A stretch of 64,000 nt of DNA, taken from Actinernus sp. WN-2022. Its lineage: Eukaryota > Cnidaria > Anthozoa > Actiniaria > Actinernidae. The stretch is from contig JAOWCC010001634.1 of assembly GCA_030867875.1 (NCBI GenBank), positions 98,559,321-98,623,320 of the forward strand, given 5' to 3'. Position numbers and translations under genes: made by a program. Below, piece after piece: positions 11,960 through 23,039 of this stretch. Numbering within the stretch: the first letter of the stretch is position 1; each line of letters opens with the position of its first letter. The notes beneath the pieces are model-generated. The model was given only the letters and a program-made list of their open reading frames with translations, searched no databases and was not told the origin of the DNA.

Positions 11960-13760
11960 CCATTGATTCTGGGCGTTGACGCACAATCAGATGCGAAAGT
12001 GCGCACACACAGTTGATCATGATCTCATATAACAAGGCTCCACACGAGTCAGAACACGAGTGAACACAAGTAGAACACGAGCGACTTAAAGTAAGACAGG
12101 GTATCCTAGGATAACACAGGTAGCCCAAAAATACAAGGATCCAAATACAAGAAGATCTAATCTAAAACTCCACAAGAGGACACGGGTGAACACAAGTGCA
12201 CAGCGGTTTATAATTTAATTAACAATACAAATTGTATTTATAATTGTTTTATCGTTTTAGGTGTTTCGGGTTACCTGTGTTTGTATTTCCTGGCTACCTC
12301 TGTTATTCTAGCTTGGCTTAGTTTTGTCGGGTTACCTGTGTTTTAAGTAAGGTCCCTTTCATTGTATTTTCGGGCTACCTGTGTTCACATCGTTATTAGA
12401 ATGCACACAGCCAAATCACTGTTAGTACACACGCATAATCAGTCAATTGGATTGGACAATCAGATGCAAAAGTATGCACGCACAGTCGCATCACGTACCA
12501 GCGCCAGAGTAACAAGAAGCTGCACGCACCTAAAATCAACCCAATGACTATGCAAAGATGTATTCGCAATAAAGAAATTGTGCTATTTAATGTTTCTATC
12601 TTACGCGTCTATGAAGTGAAAATCTGAAACAACCTCTCACAGCCTCCGCTCAGACGTCAATCCCCGACATTAAAAATCTGGACTAACAGCTCCTAGTTGC
12701 GAACATTGTGTTTTGTTTTCTCTGTACTGGAGGGAATGTGCTGCTGCATGGGGAAATTTGCTTTGAATTGAGTTGCCGGCACACAATCTAGATTTATCAG
12801 TGGAGAATCGAACTTGAGAAATAACTTTCTCTTCAAAGACGCGCAAATCAGAAAAATAAAATAGCAGAACTTTTATTTTTAGAATACATCTTTGTTTAGA
12901 CGCTGTGAACACAAGTCAGGGTACCTATTATAACACATGTATAGCGCCCGAAAATACCAATTGAGATCCAAATAGTATTAAGATCTGACTCCACACGAGT
13001 CAGAACAGAGTGAGCATGGGTGCACTAGCGCTTCATGATTTAATTAACACAAAATCACAAGAATAATAAAATAGTAATTGTGTTATCAGCTTAGTTGTCC
13101 CGGGTTAGCTGTAGTATTGTATTTTCGGGTTACCTGTGTTGCCCTATTGTTATCAATGCGGTACGGTACTATATATACTAACAAGAAGCTGTACGCAGCT
13201 TGAACTCCGGCGTATCTTTTGTAACGCGGATGATCTCATATACCTAAGAAGTTTGGCACATTACAACGCACAATCAGATGCGAAAGTACGCACACACATT
13301 CGATCTCATATAGAACTCCACACGAGTCAGAACACGAGTGAACACAAGTAGAACACGAGCGACTTCAAGTAAGCCAGGCTACCCTAGGATAACACAGGTA
13401 GCCCAAAAATACTCCGATCCAAATACTATGATCATCTGATCTAAAACTCCACATGAGTCAAGACACGAGTCAACACGAGTGCACAGCGGTTCATAATTTA
13501 ATTAACAAAAAAATATTATAATAAAAAATAAGATTAATTGTTTTATCGTCTTAGTTGTTTCGGGTTACCTGTGTAGCAGTGCGGTACCAGCCGAAAACAA
13601 ATTGCATTAAATTACTACGAGGATCTGATTTAGAACTCCACCCGAGCGAACACGACTACACTAGCAAGCATTTCATAATTTAATTAACCAACATTTACAA
13701 TTAAAAACAAATTCTGTTATCGTCTTAGTTGTTTCGGGTTACCTGTGTAAATGCCGCGTG
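11960..13760. repeat. Fold-back repeat family A, compound copy (paired with 23.8-25.3 kb)
   Basis: This compound segment contains two to three family A units. Each has the inverted modules ACACAGGTAGCCCAAAAATA and GGGCTACCTGTGTT either side of an AT-rich core (TTTAATTAACA). The block from about 11960 to 13560 is collinear with 23795-25290, including unique spacer text (GCCTCCGCTCAGA, GGGGAAATTTGCTTTGAATT, ATACATCTTTGTTTAGACG). It is therefore an old duplication of about 1.5 kb rather than independent insertions. Further modules at 13170-13760 match the head seen at 9785. Confidence 0.55.
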
Positions 13761-15583
13761 AAGCTGCAAAAGCAGCCGATTGCGTTACTACCTGTGACCC
13801 CGTGTGCGCCCATGAATCGTTGCAGGTGAGCAATATTAATGTTTTGATTAGTCTGATATTGTGGTCATTAAAAATATTTGTTTGTAGAAGTTCCCTCGTA
13901 CAGTCACATCGCTATTTGGTAGTACGCACACAGCTAATGTCTGCTGGTAGGATTTTTTTTCAACCAAAAAATTCTGAGATTACCTATTTTTGTTTTACAA
14001 TTCAACTCAGTTTTTATTTTACACTGTTTAACAAAGAATTACAAATTAAGTGTCAAATTAAGCAATAGTTATAGTAGAATAGTTTAGTTACAAGAAAAAT
14101 ATAAGTTTTTGAACAAGTAACGGCAGTCAAAGGAGCACAAGCTGTCGAGTTGACTGCCGTAAATGGTTGGATAGCAAGTTGATTTGGTTACAAACATGTA
14201 TAGAACTTAAGAGCAATAGAGTCTGATTTCTACGAAATCTCATAGAACAAAAACAGTATGTAGACTTATGATTACAGAGTTACAAAGTGAATATACAAGA
14301 AAAGAAAAAAGACAAGTAAAATTATTGGAATAAAATATAATAAGTATAATAAATATATACATATAAATATATTAACACATAGTACACATACAGAGAATAT
14401 ACAAGTCATATAAAAATATTAAATAGATAAATGATGAAGGCTTAAAGTTAAGTTAAGACTTAAGTAACAATAAGTGCAAAATATATGCCCTCTGTTATTT
14501 TCGGGCTACCTGTGTTATACTTGTGCTAACAAAACAACTATGCTAGGGTACCTTATTTGAAGAATAGCTTCGAACTAAACTGTTGATCGCTGAAGAGATC
14601 GAGTGCCACAACATGGCAATTAAAAATAGAACATTGCCAGTTGAGAAAACCTTACGAGTTTGCTTAACCGTTATGAGTTTGTTTATCAACGGCCGCATAA
14701 ATATAAGCTCATATATAATAATAACAATCGATTTATGTAGCGCTATGCCCTAAAGTCCCATAGCGCTTTGCGATACAACAAGTATTTAAAATGTTATGCA
14801 ATAATACAGATACTGTAACGTATCGTTTTACAAGTAATTCCCTATTCTATACCAAAAGGAAAATTGAATAATAATAATAATTTTAACACTAGAATTAAAA
14901 GAACTAAGAGAATCAATATACCTCATTTCAAGTAATAACGAGTTCCATAAAATAGGAGCAGATACCAAAAAAGGCCGGAGTCCAGATTTCATATGTTTTG
15001 CAATTTGTCTTCCAACTTAATTCGCTCACACTCAGTTTCCACTTGAACACCTAAACTATTGAACTAAATATACCATATAGTTAGATGGCAAGTCTCAAAC
15101 TACTTGTCGGACCGAAGTAGTTTTACTGGCAAGTTTAGCTCGACGGTACTGTGTGCAGTTTTCACACACTAGATCTAGACAGCTAGTACACGGCACAAAC
15201 TCCTCCATGTCCGCTCTGTTAACGCCGAGTATTATTTATCGTATGTTTTCCAATCTTCCAACTTATTGCGCTCACAATTTCCACTAGAACACCTTAACTA
15301 AACTAAATATACGATATAGTCATATGACAAGACTCAAACTACATCTCAGACCCGGCTCGGATAAGGGAAAACTTAGCTGATGCAGTACAATATAAAGCTA
15401 AAATTCCTGTTTGTTCGACGCAGTTCCGTTCAATACAATGTAAATTAATTATTACGAGTCGATAAACTTCTTTAAAAAGGTCCCATTTAGTATATTTCTT
15501 CAGCCAGAAAACGAGTACAGCATTCGGGTATACACTAAAACCATCTTACCGGCAGAATTGTTCTTGTACGTGGTTATCAAACT
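13761..15583. other. AT-rich unassigned DNA with direct repeats
   Basis: There is a small hairpin at about 14120-14160 (CGGCAGTCAA / TTGACTGCCG). A direct repeat pair lies at about 15005-15115 and 15250-15360 (CTTCCAACTTA, CGCTCACA, TTTCCACT, AACACCT, AAATATAC). The run 14040-14460 is almost pure A/T with no structure I recognise. No gene is evident. Confidence 0.4.
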
Positions 15584-15760
15584 TGTGAGAGATTACCGGA
15601 AACATCCGCGCGTACGGGCGGAAATACGTCACATTGACCTTAGTTAGAAAACGGTGACCTTGAACTCGTGTAAGACACAGTGAGAGAGCTTCGAGCTAGA
15701 GCTCGTGTTTTGTAGTTCGTACAACGTGAAATAAAGTTGTGTTTAGAACTAAACTTCACA
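15584..15760 (+). repeat. 5' LTR
   Basis: This 177-bp direct repeat of 21114-21290 starts TGTGAGAGATTACC and ends AACTTCACA. AATAAA occurs near its 3' end (15730-15735) and would serve as the element's poly(A) signal. There is one mismatch to the 3' copy. Confidence 0.93.
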
Positions 15761-15761
15761 T

Positions 15762-15784
15762 TGGCGGCAGTGGCTGGGATTCGA
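15762..15784 (+). promoter_or_regulatory. Primer binding site (tRNA-Leu-like)
   Basis: Right after the LTR the sequence TGGCGGCAGTGGCTGGGA continues to TTCGA. The TGG start, complementary to a tRNA CCA end, and the GGGATTCGA ending, complementary to a T-loop, fit a tRNA 3' end. From memory it resembles tRNA-Leu with one inserted base and two mismatches; that identity is tentative. Confidence 0.6.
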
Positions 15785-15845
15785 GCTGAAACTGTGAGAG
15801 TAAGTTGGATAATTTCGAGTTATTCATTGGATTTTGGCGAGAAAT

Positions 15846-16844
15846 ATGTCTCTGAAAAAGCCAGCGACAAGCGGCGCCGAAACAGCTACAACTTCAGGAG
15901 AAATGAAGGTAAAATCTGAGCCAGTTGATTGTAATCCCATACAGGAGCTTGCTAATACGTTAGCTGAGGTTCTTAAACAAAGTGCAGCTGTTTCTAGTGG
16001 AAGTACAGAGGCAACAGTGAGAAATATGAGACCGCCAAGAGTTTATTCGGTTGGCCAAAATTTCAAGACATGGTGGTCACAATTCAATCAGTACATTAAC
16101 CTCGTGAAAGTTAAAGAAGTTGATCGAAAAGCCTATCTGCTCACTTTGTTAGACCAGCCAGCGTACAGGGCCGTGGAATTATTACGATTACCTGAAGAAC
16201 TTTCGTTTGAAGCATTCACTGCACGGCTTAACCAGCGCTTTGATTCGGGCAAATCCAAAGAAGATTACAAATTTCAACTTCGAGCTAGCCGTCAAAAGCC
16301 TAATGAGAATATTGACAGTTTCGCAGATTGTTTAATGGAACTGGTTGATAATGCCTATCCCGATGCAGCGTATATATATAGCTTTAAAGTAGAGCTTACA
16401 AGAGACCAATTTATTCAAGGGGTTGAGATAAGCGACGATATAAGGGAGAGGGTATTTATGAGCCAGCCAGAAACGCTCGCTGATGCAGTTCACCAAATGG
16501 AGAGCGCCCGTAAAGCGTGTAAATCTAGCCAATCCGGGGGAAAATCCAAATCAGTAAATGCAGTAGTTGCATCTAGCGATGACAAAATCTCGGCTGACAT
16601 TCGCGAGCTCAAAGAACTAGTTGTTGGAATGAACAAAAAAATTCAAGAACTAGAGAGAAAAAGCTCTGAAAGGCCAGCTAGATCCCCACGCCGTACTAAT
16701 GTTGAATGTTATTCCTGTCATGGGTACGGGTACTATGCCAGAGAGTGTCCAGCAGCGGGAAATTCAGGAAAGGCATCGGGAAACGGGAAGGGGGCCTGCC
16801 GTGGGGCAGCCAGGTCTCTCAAAATCAGTAACGTTCGTCCCTGA
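15846..16844 (+). CDS. gag: Gag of the Ty3/gypsy element
   Basis: This 332-codon frame runs from the first ATG after the primer site to a TGA at 16842-16844. It has a retrotransposon gag capsid region (roughly residues 70-230, with a WWSQFNQYI start), a Ser/Lys-rich linker and a C-terminal zinc knuckle near residue 287. Gag packages element RNA into virus-like particles in the cytoplasm. In the knuckle the three Cys are spaced normally, but the position expected to be His reads TAC (Tyr) at 16731-16733, which should weaken zinc binding. A TATATATATA run at about 16369-16378 may be a small in-frame expansion. Pol follows in the same frame after the stop. A second protein-like frame overlaps at 16699-16929, so a compensating pair of indels around the junction is possible. 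Confidence 0.85.
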   Translation: MSLKKPATSGAETATTSGEMKVKSEPVDCNPIQELANTLAEVLKQSAAVSSGSTEATVRNMRPPRVYSVGQNFKTWWSQFNQYINLVKVKEVDRKAYLLTLLDQPAYRAVELLRLPEELSFEAFTARLNQRFDSGKSKEDYKFQLRASRQKPNENIDSFADCLMELVDNAYPDAAYIYSFKVELTRDQFIQGVEISDDIRERVFMSQPETLADAVHQMESARKACKSSQSGGKSKSVNAVVASSDDKISADIRELKELVVGMNKKIQELERKSSERPARSPRRTNVECYSCHGYGYYARECPAAGNSGKASGNGKGACRGAARSLKISNVRP

Positions 16845-18674
16845 ACATGTGAACGAAAATTATCAGTCATCTGGGCAGTCCAAAGCAAACGAGTCATTTC
16901 AGTCATATCAGATTCTGGTATTTATATAACAGGACTTGTAAATCATCGAGTTACACCTATTTTAATGGACACCGGGGCTACAGTTAGTGTATTGAGCGAG
17001 GAAACATGGAGAAAGAGTGGTGTTAGCTCAGAACTGAAGCCGGTATCAGGAACTTTGACCACAGCGAACGGAAATGTGTTGAATGTTCTAGGAGAAACCA
17101 AAACAAGGCTTCGCTTAGGTAAATTTGATGGTGACTGGAATATCATTGTGGCACGTGGATTGACTCATGAATGTTTACTGGGGTCGGATTTTTTCCAACG
17201 CTATAAATGTCACCTTTGTTACGATACTGGAACATTTATTATTGCGGAAGCAGAGGTACCCATAAGATTCCAGAGGGGAAGTCCAGCAGTATGTAGGGTC
17301 TACCTGGAAAGGGATGCGGGTCCAGGAACTGAGCAACTACTTACAGTGAATCTTGAGGGAGGGTTTGAACGTAATAATGGGAGCCCTGGTATAGTAGAAG
17401 AGGTGCAAAACTATAATAGAGAGACAGACATTTGCGTAGCACGAGCACTGGTGATACCCAAAGATGGTCTAGCAGTAGTACACCTCACCAATTTTACTGA
17501 CCAGCCAATTAAAGTATGTTCAAATTCCCCCATAGGACAGTATAGCCCATTAGGTTGTATGAATGGTCAAACAACGCCTAAAGGCATTGACATTGAAAAG
17601 GAGTTCGGGGTGGTAGGTAGAGCTCAATGTGCCAATGTAACCCTAGACAGTGAGGTACAACCAGGTAAATACAGTGAAGAAGACAACGGGGTGAACAGTA
17701 AGGTGTCGCCTTTTGCATTAGAGTCCGATAATCTGACGGGTGAACAAAAGCAACAGTTCGTCTCTCTGATGAATGAATTTACCGATGTGTTTGCAAATAA
17801 TAACTCAGATTTGGGCAAGACGGACCTGATCGAGCACTGCATTGATATAGGCGATTCAAGACCGGTGAAGCAGCCACCAAGACGAACACCCCCTCATCAA
17901 AGAGAAGTCATCGACCGTCAGCTGGATGACCTACTAGCCCAAGGGAGGATTGAGCCATCACAGAGTCCCTGGAGTAGCCCGGTGGTCCTGGTCCGGAAGC
18001 ACGACGGCACCTACAGGATGTGCATTGATTATAGACGGTTAAATCAGTGCACGGTGAAAGATGCACATCCTCTCCCTAGGACTGACGATATACTGGAAGT
18101 TATGGAAGGCGCCCAGTGGTTTTCCTGCCTGTACCTCGCGTCTGGTTACTGGCAAATGAAGGTCGCTGAGAAAGATAGGCCGAAAACATCATTCGTTACA
18201 CATCGTGGCCAATTCCAATGGACAGTAATGCCCTTCGGGCTTACAAATGGACCAGCCAGCTTTCAGAGACTAATGAACATGGCGTTGAGTGGGTTGACCT
18301 GGACACAATGTCTAGTGTATATAGATGACATAATCATCTGGTCTAAGTCGTTTGAGGAGCATTTGTATCGTCTACGTCAAGTTTTCGGTAGGATACGGCA
18401 AGCTGGACTCAAACTTAAGCCTGCGAAATGTCAGTTTCTGAAACAAAGTGTCACATTTCTCGGTCACGTTGTATCATCTCAAGGCATTGAAACGGACCCC
18501 GAGAAGACTAAGGCAGTATCTGAGTGGCCAGTTCCAGTGGACGTCAAGGAGTTACAAATGTTCTTAGGCCTCGCAGGTTATTACAGGCGCTTCATCGCAG
18601 AATTCTCAACCGTTTCAGAGCCCTTATATATATCGGCTGTGCAAGAAGACCGTTCCTTTCCACTGGGGTACTGA
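16845..18674 (+). pseudogene. pol: Pol part 1: aspartic protease and reverse transcriptase
   Basis: The frame is open for about 610 codons after the gag stop. It carries the retropepsin Asp-Thr-Gly at 16968-16976, which would cut Gag-Pol, then the reverse transcriptase. Visible RT blocks are the LVRKHDGTYR region, FGLTNGPASFQR, and the YIDD catalytic box at 18318-18329. In motif A, normally Leu-Asp-Leu-Ala-Ser-Gly-Tyr-Trp-Gln, the catalytic Asp is replaced by Tyr (TAC at 18132-18134), which should abolish polymerisation. The frame ends at a TGA at 18672-18674, before RNase H. The cause is probably about 4 extra bases in a TA run at about 18624-18634, because the downstream domains continue in the next frame. 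Confidence 0.88.
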
Positions 18675-20496
18675 GCAAAAACTCGCCTTCGAGAAACTGA
18701 AGATTTCGCTGGTCAGTGCGCCTGTTCTGGCATATCCCGACTTTTCAGCAGAGGCTGGGATGTTCACCCTCGACACAGATGCTAGCCAACAACTTGGTAT
18801 AGGTGGTGTCCTTTCCCAGCTGCAACCGGATGGAACGGAGAGAGTTATCGCATACGGCAGTCGTTCTCTAAATGAACACGAGAAAAACTACTGTACCACA
18901 CGCCTCGAGATGTTAGCACTGGTAACATACGTAGATCACTTCCGTTACTATCTGTTGGGGCACAGGTTTCGTGTGAGGACTGATCATAATTCGTTAAGAT
19001 GGTTGATGTCGTTCAAGCAGCCTGAAGGGCAGGTGGCCCGCTGGTTGGAAAGACTGCAAGAATATGACTTCGAAGTCGAGCATCGACCAGGCCGATCTCA
19101 TGTTAATGCAGATGCGATGTCCCGAAAACCAAGACGTCATCATGGACAATGCCCTTCTTGTGTGTCCACAGGGAATACCGAATCATCTGTTGCTGAGCTG
19201 ACTTTCAAGCAGTCTGTTATGAAAGAGAATGTGGCTACTGAAGATGTGTGGTCGGCAGAATCGGTTGCAAGAGTGCAAAAAGACGATGTCGATGTGGGGC
19301 CAGTGTTGACGATCTTATTGCAGGAAAAAGAGAAACCTAAGAAGATGTTACAGTCCATGAGCCACACTTCACGTGCGATAATGGCCCAGTTTGAGCTTCT
19401 GGAGGTCCAGAATGGTGTACTGTATTGGAAGGAGCAGAATGGAAAGAAAGCACCCAGGAGTCAAGTAGTTTTGCCAGAAAAGCTTGTACAACCAGCGCTA
19501 CAAGAGTGTCATGATGGGATAGCTGGTGCACACCTGGGGCGGTTTAAAACACTGAAACGGATGAAAGCCCGTTTTTGGCGTCCAGGTCTTGCTAAGAGAG
19601 TTCACGAGTATTGTGACAACTGTCTTACTTGTGCCAAGTGTAAACCACGTAAGCATCAGAGAGCTCCATTGCAGCCGATCCCCTCTGGTTACCCTATGCA
19701 AAGAATTCATTTGGATATTGTTGGCCCGCTACCACGAACCAAGAAAGGAAACAAGTTTATCTTGACTGTACAGTGCAGTTTTACCAAATGGGCAGAGGCG
19801 TATGCCATCCCAAACCAGCGAGCAATTACATGTGTTAGGATCCTTGTGAAGAACTGGGTGTGTAGGTTCGGTGTTCCGGACAGTATACATTCCGATCAGG
19901 GACGCAATTTTGAATCTACAGTGTTCAGTGAGATGTGCAAGCTGTTACAGATGAAGAAATCCAGATCCACAGCCTATCATCCTGAGGGAAATGGGCAAAT
20001 AGAGAACTTTCATCGTACACTGAAGAGCATGCTTAAGTCCAGGATAGATGGCGAACCAGATCGTTGGGATGAACACTTAGATTTTTGCATAATGGCATAC
20101 CGCAGTAGTATTCACTCCTCGACAGGACACATCCCATTTGAGCTCATGTTTGGGAGGGAGATGCGAATTCCGCTTGATGTTATGATGAGAGAAGTGTCAG
20201 AGAGTAAGTCGTCAGAGTCTACTTATTCTGAGTTTGTCGGTGAGCTGCGTACCCATCTAGTGCAAGCATATCAAGACGTGAGAAACAACCTGCATGTCGC
20301 TCAACGGCGTCAAAAGGATGCTTTCGATAAAGGCGTCAAACACATGGTGTATGAGCCTGGAGACCTTGTTCTACGCTATCGCCCTCACCTCAAACCTGGA
20401 GAAGCCAGTAAGTTTCATCGTAAGTGGGATGGTCCATACGCTGTTGTAGAACGCATAACTGAAGTAAATAACGTACCGAATAAGAAAGCAGAATAG
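18636..20496 (+). pseudogene. pol: Pol part 2: RNase H and integrase
   Basis: This continues pol in the +1 frame. RNase H shows DTDAS (from 18763), the RLEMLAL Glu and the RTDHNSL Asp. Integrase has its N-terminal zinc region with paired Cys (YCDNCLTCAKCK), then the core triad: Asp in HLDIVGP, Asp in HSDQGRN and Glu in NGQIENF. A C-terminal region (EPGDLVLRY, KWDGPYAV) follows. All catalytic positions I checked are present. The frame ends early at 20496, because another frame change of about 4 nt near 20468-20476 moves the end of the protein into the third frame. RNase H removes the RNA template and integrase inserts the cDNA. Confidence 0.88.
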
Positions 20497-20881
20497 CTCA
20501 TCAAGAAATTCGGTTGTTGTCCACTTCAACAACCTTCGGGTATATAGGAGAAAGTCAGAACCGCACAACTCTATGGAGCTAGCCGCTGATCGCAGTGTCG
20601 AGGATGTTGTTGCAGAGGATCAGCAGAGTAGCCAAACGGAAGAAGTCGAAGAAAGTGGTCCCGATGAGGTTGAGTGGATTCACGATGACTCTGGATATGA
20701 TAGTGCAGTGAATGTCCAGGAGCCAGAGGAGGAATGTACGGAAAGTTCTGAGGACAGCGAAGAGTGTGACTCTAATGTCAACGAATCTGAGGAAACAGAG
20801 CCAGAGAGGCAACACCCTACTAGAGTAAGACATCCTCCAGATCGGTACGGAGAGTGGGTTGTGTGCAAATCAACAAGTTAA
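20480..20881 (+). pseudogene. Pol part 3: acidic C-terminal tail
   Basis: Continuation of the integrase C-terminus in the third frame. It starts with a VVVHFNN block typical of the end of Ty3/gypsy pol, followed by a long Glu/Asp/Ser-rich stretch and a final Arg-rich HPTRVRHPPDRYGEWV motif before the stop at 20879-20881. No chromodomain is visible. The acidic tail is probably unstructured; its role is unknown. Confidence 0.7.
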
Positions 20882-20889
20882 TTTCGGAA

Positions 20890-21012
20890 ATGAACAACCG
20901 CGTCAGGATGTTAGAGACCCAAGCAGAGGCTGATTTAATTGGAATCAGAGGACTTAAGCCGCAGTTGTTGAAGAAAGCATGGATGCTTCGAGAGAAACTA
21001 ACAAAACTGTGA
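20890..21012 (+). CDS. Small 40-residue ORF between pol and the 3' LTR
   Basis: An ATG at 20890 opens a 40-codon frame ending TGA at 21010-21012. The composition is Leu/Lys/Arg-rich and helix-like (MNNRVRMLETQ..., ...REKLTKL). It lies just after the pol stop, where some Ty3/gypsy elements carry an extra ORF. It could also be chance; I recognise no family. Confidence 0.3.
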   Translation: MNNRVRMLETQAEADLIGIRGLKPQLLKKAWMLREKLTKL

Positions 21013-21097
21013 ATTCAGAGGACTCAGACTGATTTTGAACCATTTCATGTAGTTGTTGCTATTATACGTTAGAAACTGTAAACCAGGTGGTTCCCCT

Positions 21098-21113
21098 TCT
21101 GCGGTGGGGATGA
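21098..21113 (+). promoter_or_regulatory. Polypurine tract
   Basis: The purine-rich GCGGTGGGGATGA lies immediately 5' of the 3' LTR, where plus-strand priming is expected. It contains a few pyrimidines, so it is an imperfect tract. Confidence 0.55.
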
Positions 21114-21290
21114 TGTGAGAGATTACCGGAAACATCCGCGCGTATGGGCGGAAATACGTCACATTGACCTTAGTTAGAAAACGGTGACCTTGAACTCGTG
21201 TAAGACACAGTGAGAGAGCTTCGAGCTAGAGCTCGTGTTTTGTAGTTCGTACAACGTGAAATAAAGTTGTGTTTAGAACTAAACTTCACA
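21114..21290 (+). repeat. 3' LTR
   Basis: This 177-bp copy of 15584-15760 has one difference (GCGTATGGG here, GCGTACGGG in the 5' copy). It is followed by AACT, the target duplication. Confidence 0.93.
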
Positions 21291-21361
21291 AACTCAATGA
21301 CGGTTTCTTCAGTTTTCTTTCAGTATCTTAATCCAGTAGAGAGACTCTGGCTAGCTAGGTT

Positions 21362-21777
21362 ATACACGACTTTCATAACGGCCGCCTCCTAATTTGCATG
21401 TGTGATTTTCCGTTTCGGTAGTTTATTCACATGTATAGACACTATGAACATTGCCATGTGAAAGAGCATGTCGACGTTAGTGAACTTGTGAAAGTTGAGT
21501 GATGTAGCTTATAAAGTAATGAAGTTACAGCCAGTTGAAATTAGAGAGATTTGTATGAGAAAAACAACGGAGGCCTTTATAGCCTCGCTTTCATATTTTC
21601 TGCATTTGAAATGCCTATAACTCAACAGCATTTTTCCACATTTCTCTAAAATTCAAATCAATTACTAGTTTTGATATGATCTTTCATGTGGGACCATTAG
21701 TTTCCCTCTACAGATTTATCTTCCAAATTATGCAAATTAGGAGGTGGCCGGAGGCAGCCATTATGAAAGTCGTGTAT
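21362..21777. mobile_element. MITE-like element next to the LTR element
   Basis: The ends are inverted: ATACACGACTTTCATAA ... CCTCCTAATTTGCAT on the left and ATGCAAATTAGGAGG ... TTATGAAAGTCGTGTAT on the right. The right arm has a few extra bases. The 416-bp element has no coding capacity. Confidence 0.55.
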
Positions 21778-23039
21778 TCTGTCGTAAAACATGGCATTTA
21801 ATTCTTGATTGTTTTTTTTTTATTTCCTGCAAGCGCGTTTTTAAAGGAAAAAAAATGCATACAACAACAAATGAAGGAGAAAAAAATCCTGTATCATTCT
21901 AAAGGCGAAGAATTTTTTTTACAAAATTATTCCATCCCTCAAAGAGAGAGTTTGCGCTTTACAGAGTTCCAGCAAAATAGAACCTGTTCATAGTCTAGTA
22001 TTAAAACTATGTATTAGCTGTGGGGCACTACCGGTATATGCTGTGCCCGCTTTCATATTAAGCCCATGGGGTGCCTAGTTTGTTTTTAGGGCTTCCAGAC
22101 AGGGGCTTTTTGGAAGGGAGAGGAGGAGGGGAGGATTATAAACTCATTGACAGCCTAAGATCAGAGACATTGTTCTCTTTTAAAATAACACTAAACTTTA
22201 TTGAACATGTCTGTTTTTCTTGTGTGAAAAACTACAACAATCAATTAAAATTCAAGATCTTTTGTGTTGAAAGCATTATTCTTTAAACACGAAGACGCAC
22301 TATAAAAGGAATAGGACCGCCTCAAATTCACAACTCGAAAAAGTTCAATAGTACACCGGAATTCCTTTTCCCAAGGTAGGTTTCACAGAAGATTTCAAGT
22401 GGGGGAAGGCTTAATATGTGCATGCATGTATGTGGTCATGCATCGATGGATATAATAGACAATAATATAGAAATTGGCACTCGAATATTTTAAAGCAGGG
22501 CCCCTCTGGATACCAGCCTGCGAGCTGAATGGGCCACCTTGCTAAAATAAAGCATACTATTGATCCATCCATCCATCCATCTATCTATCTAGGACAGGTA
22601 GATGTATATAGGATATCTAGTTTATAGCATTCGGTCAATCAGTGGAGAAAACCATAAAGCCATCACTTTTCAATGAAATAGCTATACTAGAATTTTGCTG
22701 TGGCTATACATTTTTTTAAATATTCAATGCGATATTGGCACGAGAAGGAACACATCCAAAATACAAATGTTTACCAACATATCAAAGCATTCGGAGTATT
22801 GCAAACCCAACTGAAAAATGTGAAGAAAAAAAATCCTACAGAAGGAAGTGTGGTCGAAAAAAAATCCTACATACCAATGAAACGCGCAAACATTTTCTGG
22901 GCCATCAGGTCTCCGAAAAAAAAAAATTGCTGACCGGAAAACACCCACCCCTCCCGTCAAGAGTTAAATGGTCGGCCCCTTAGCTGTGTAGTTGACCTGA
23001 CCCAAACTGTCAACAGTTTCACCATTGACTGATTGCCTC
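21778..23039. other. Unassigned DNA with a tetranucleotide microsatellite
   Basis: A CATC/CTAT microsatellite lies at about 22563-22592. No gene, exon or terminal repeat is visible. Several A-runs give short chance frames. Confidence 0.4.

Larger units (their letters stand above)
15584..21290 (+). mobile_element. Full-length Ty3/gypsy LTR retrotransposon, damaged
   Basis: Two 177-bp LTRs differing at a single base (C/T near 15611 and 21141) flank 5.35 kb of internal DNA. The element is bounded by TGTGA...TCACA termini and a 4-bp target duplication AACT (15580-15583 and 21291-21294). Internally it has a tRNA-like primer site, gag, protease, reverse transcriptase, RNase H, integrase and a purine-rich tract, in the Ty3/gypsy order. 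Near-identical LTRs mean a recent insertion. The copy nevertheless has a gag/pol stop, two later frame changes in pol, a Tyr at the motif A Asp of reverse transcriptase and a changed gag zinc knuckle, so it is unlikely to move on its own. It lies antisense in the putative first intron of gene A. Confidence 0.93.
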
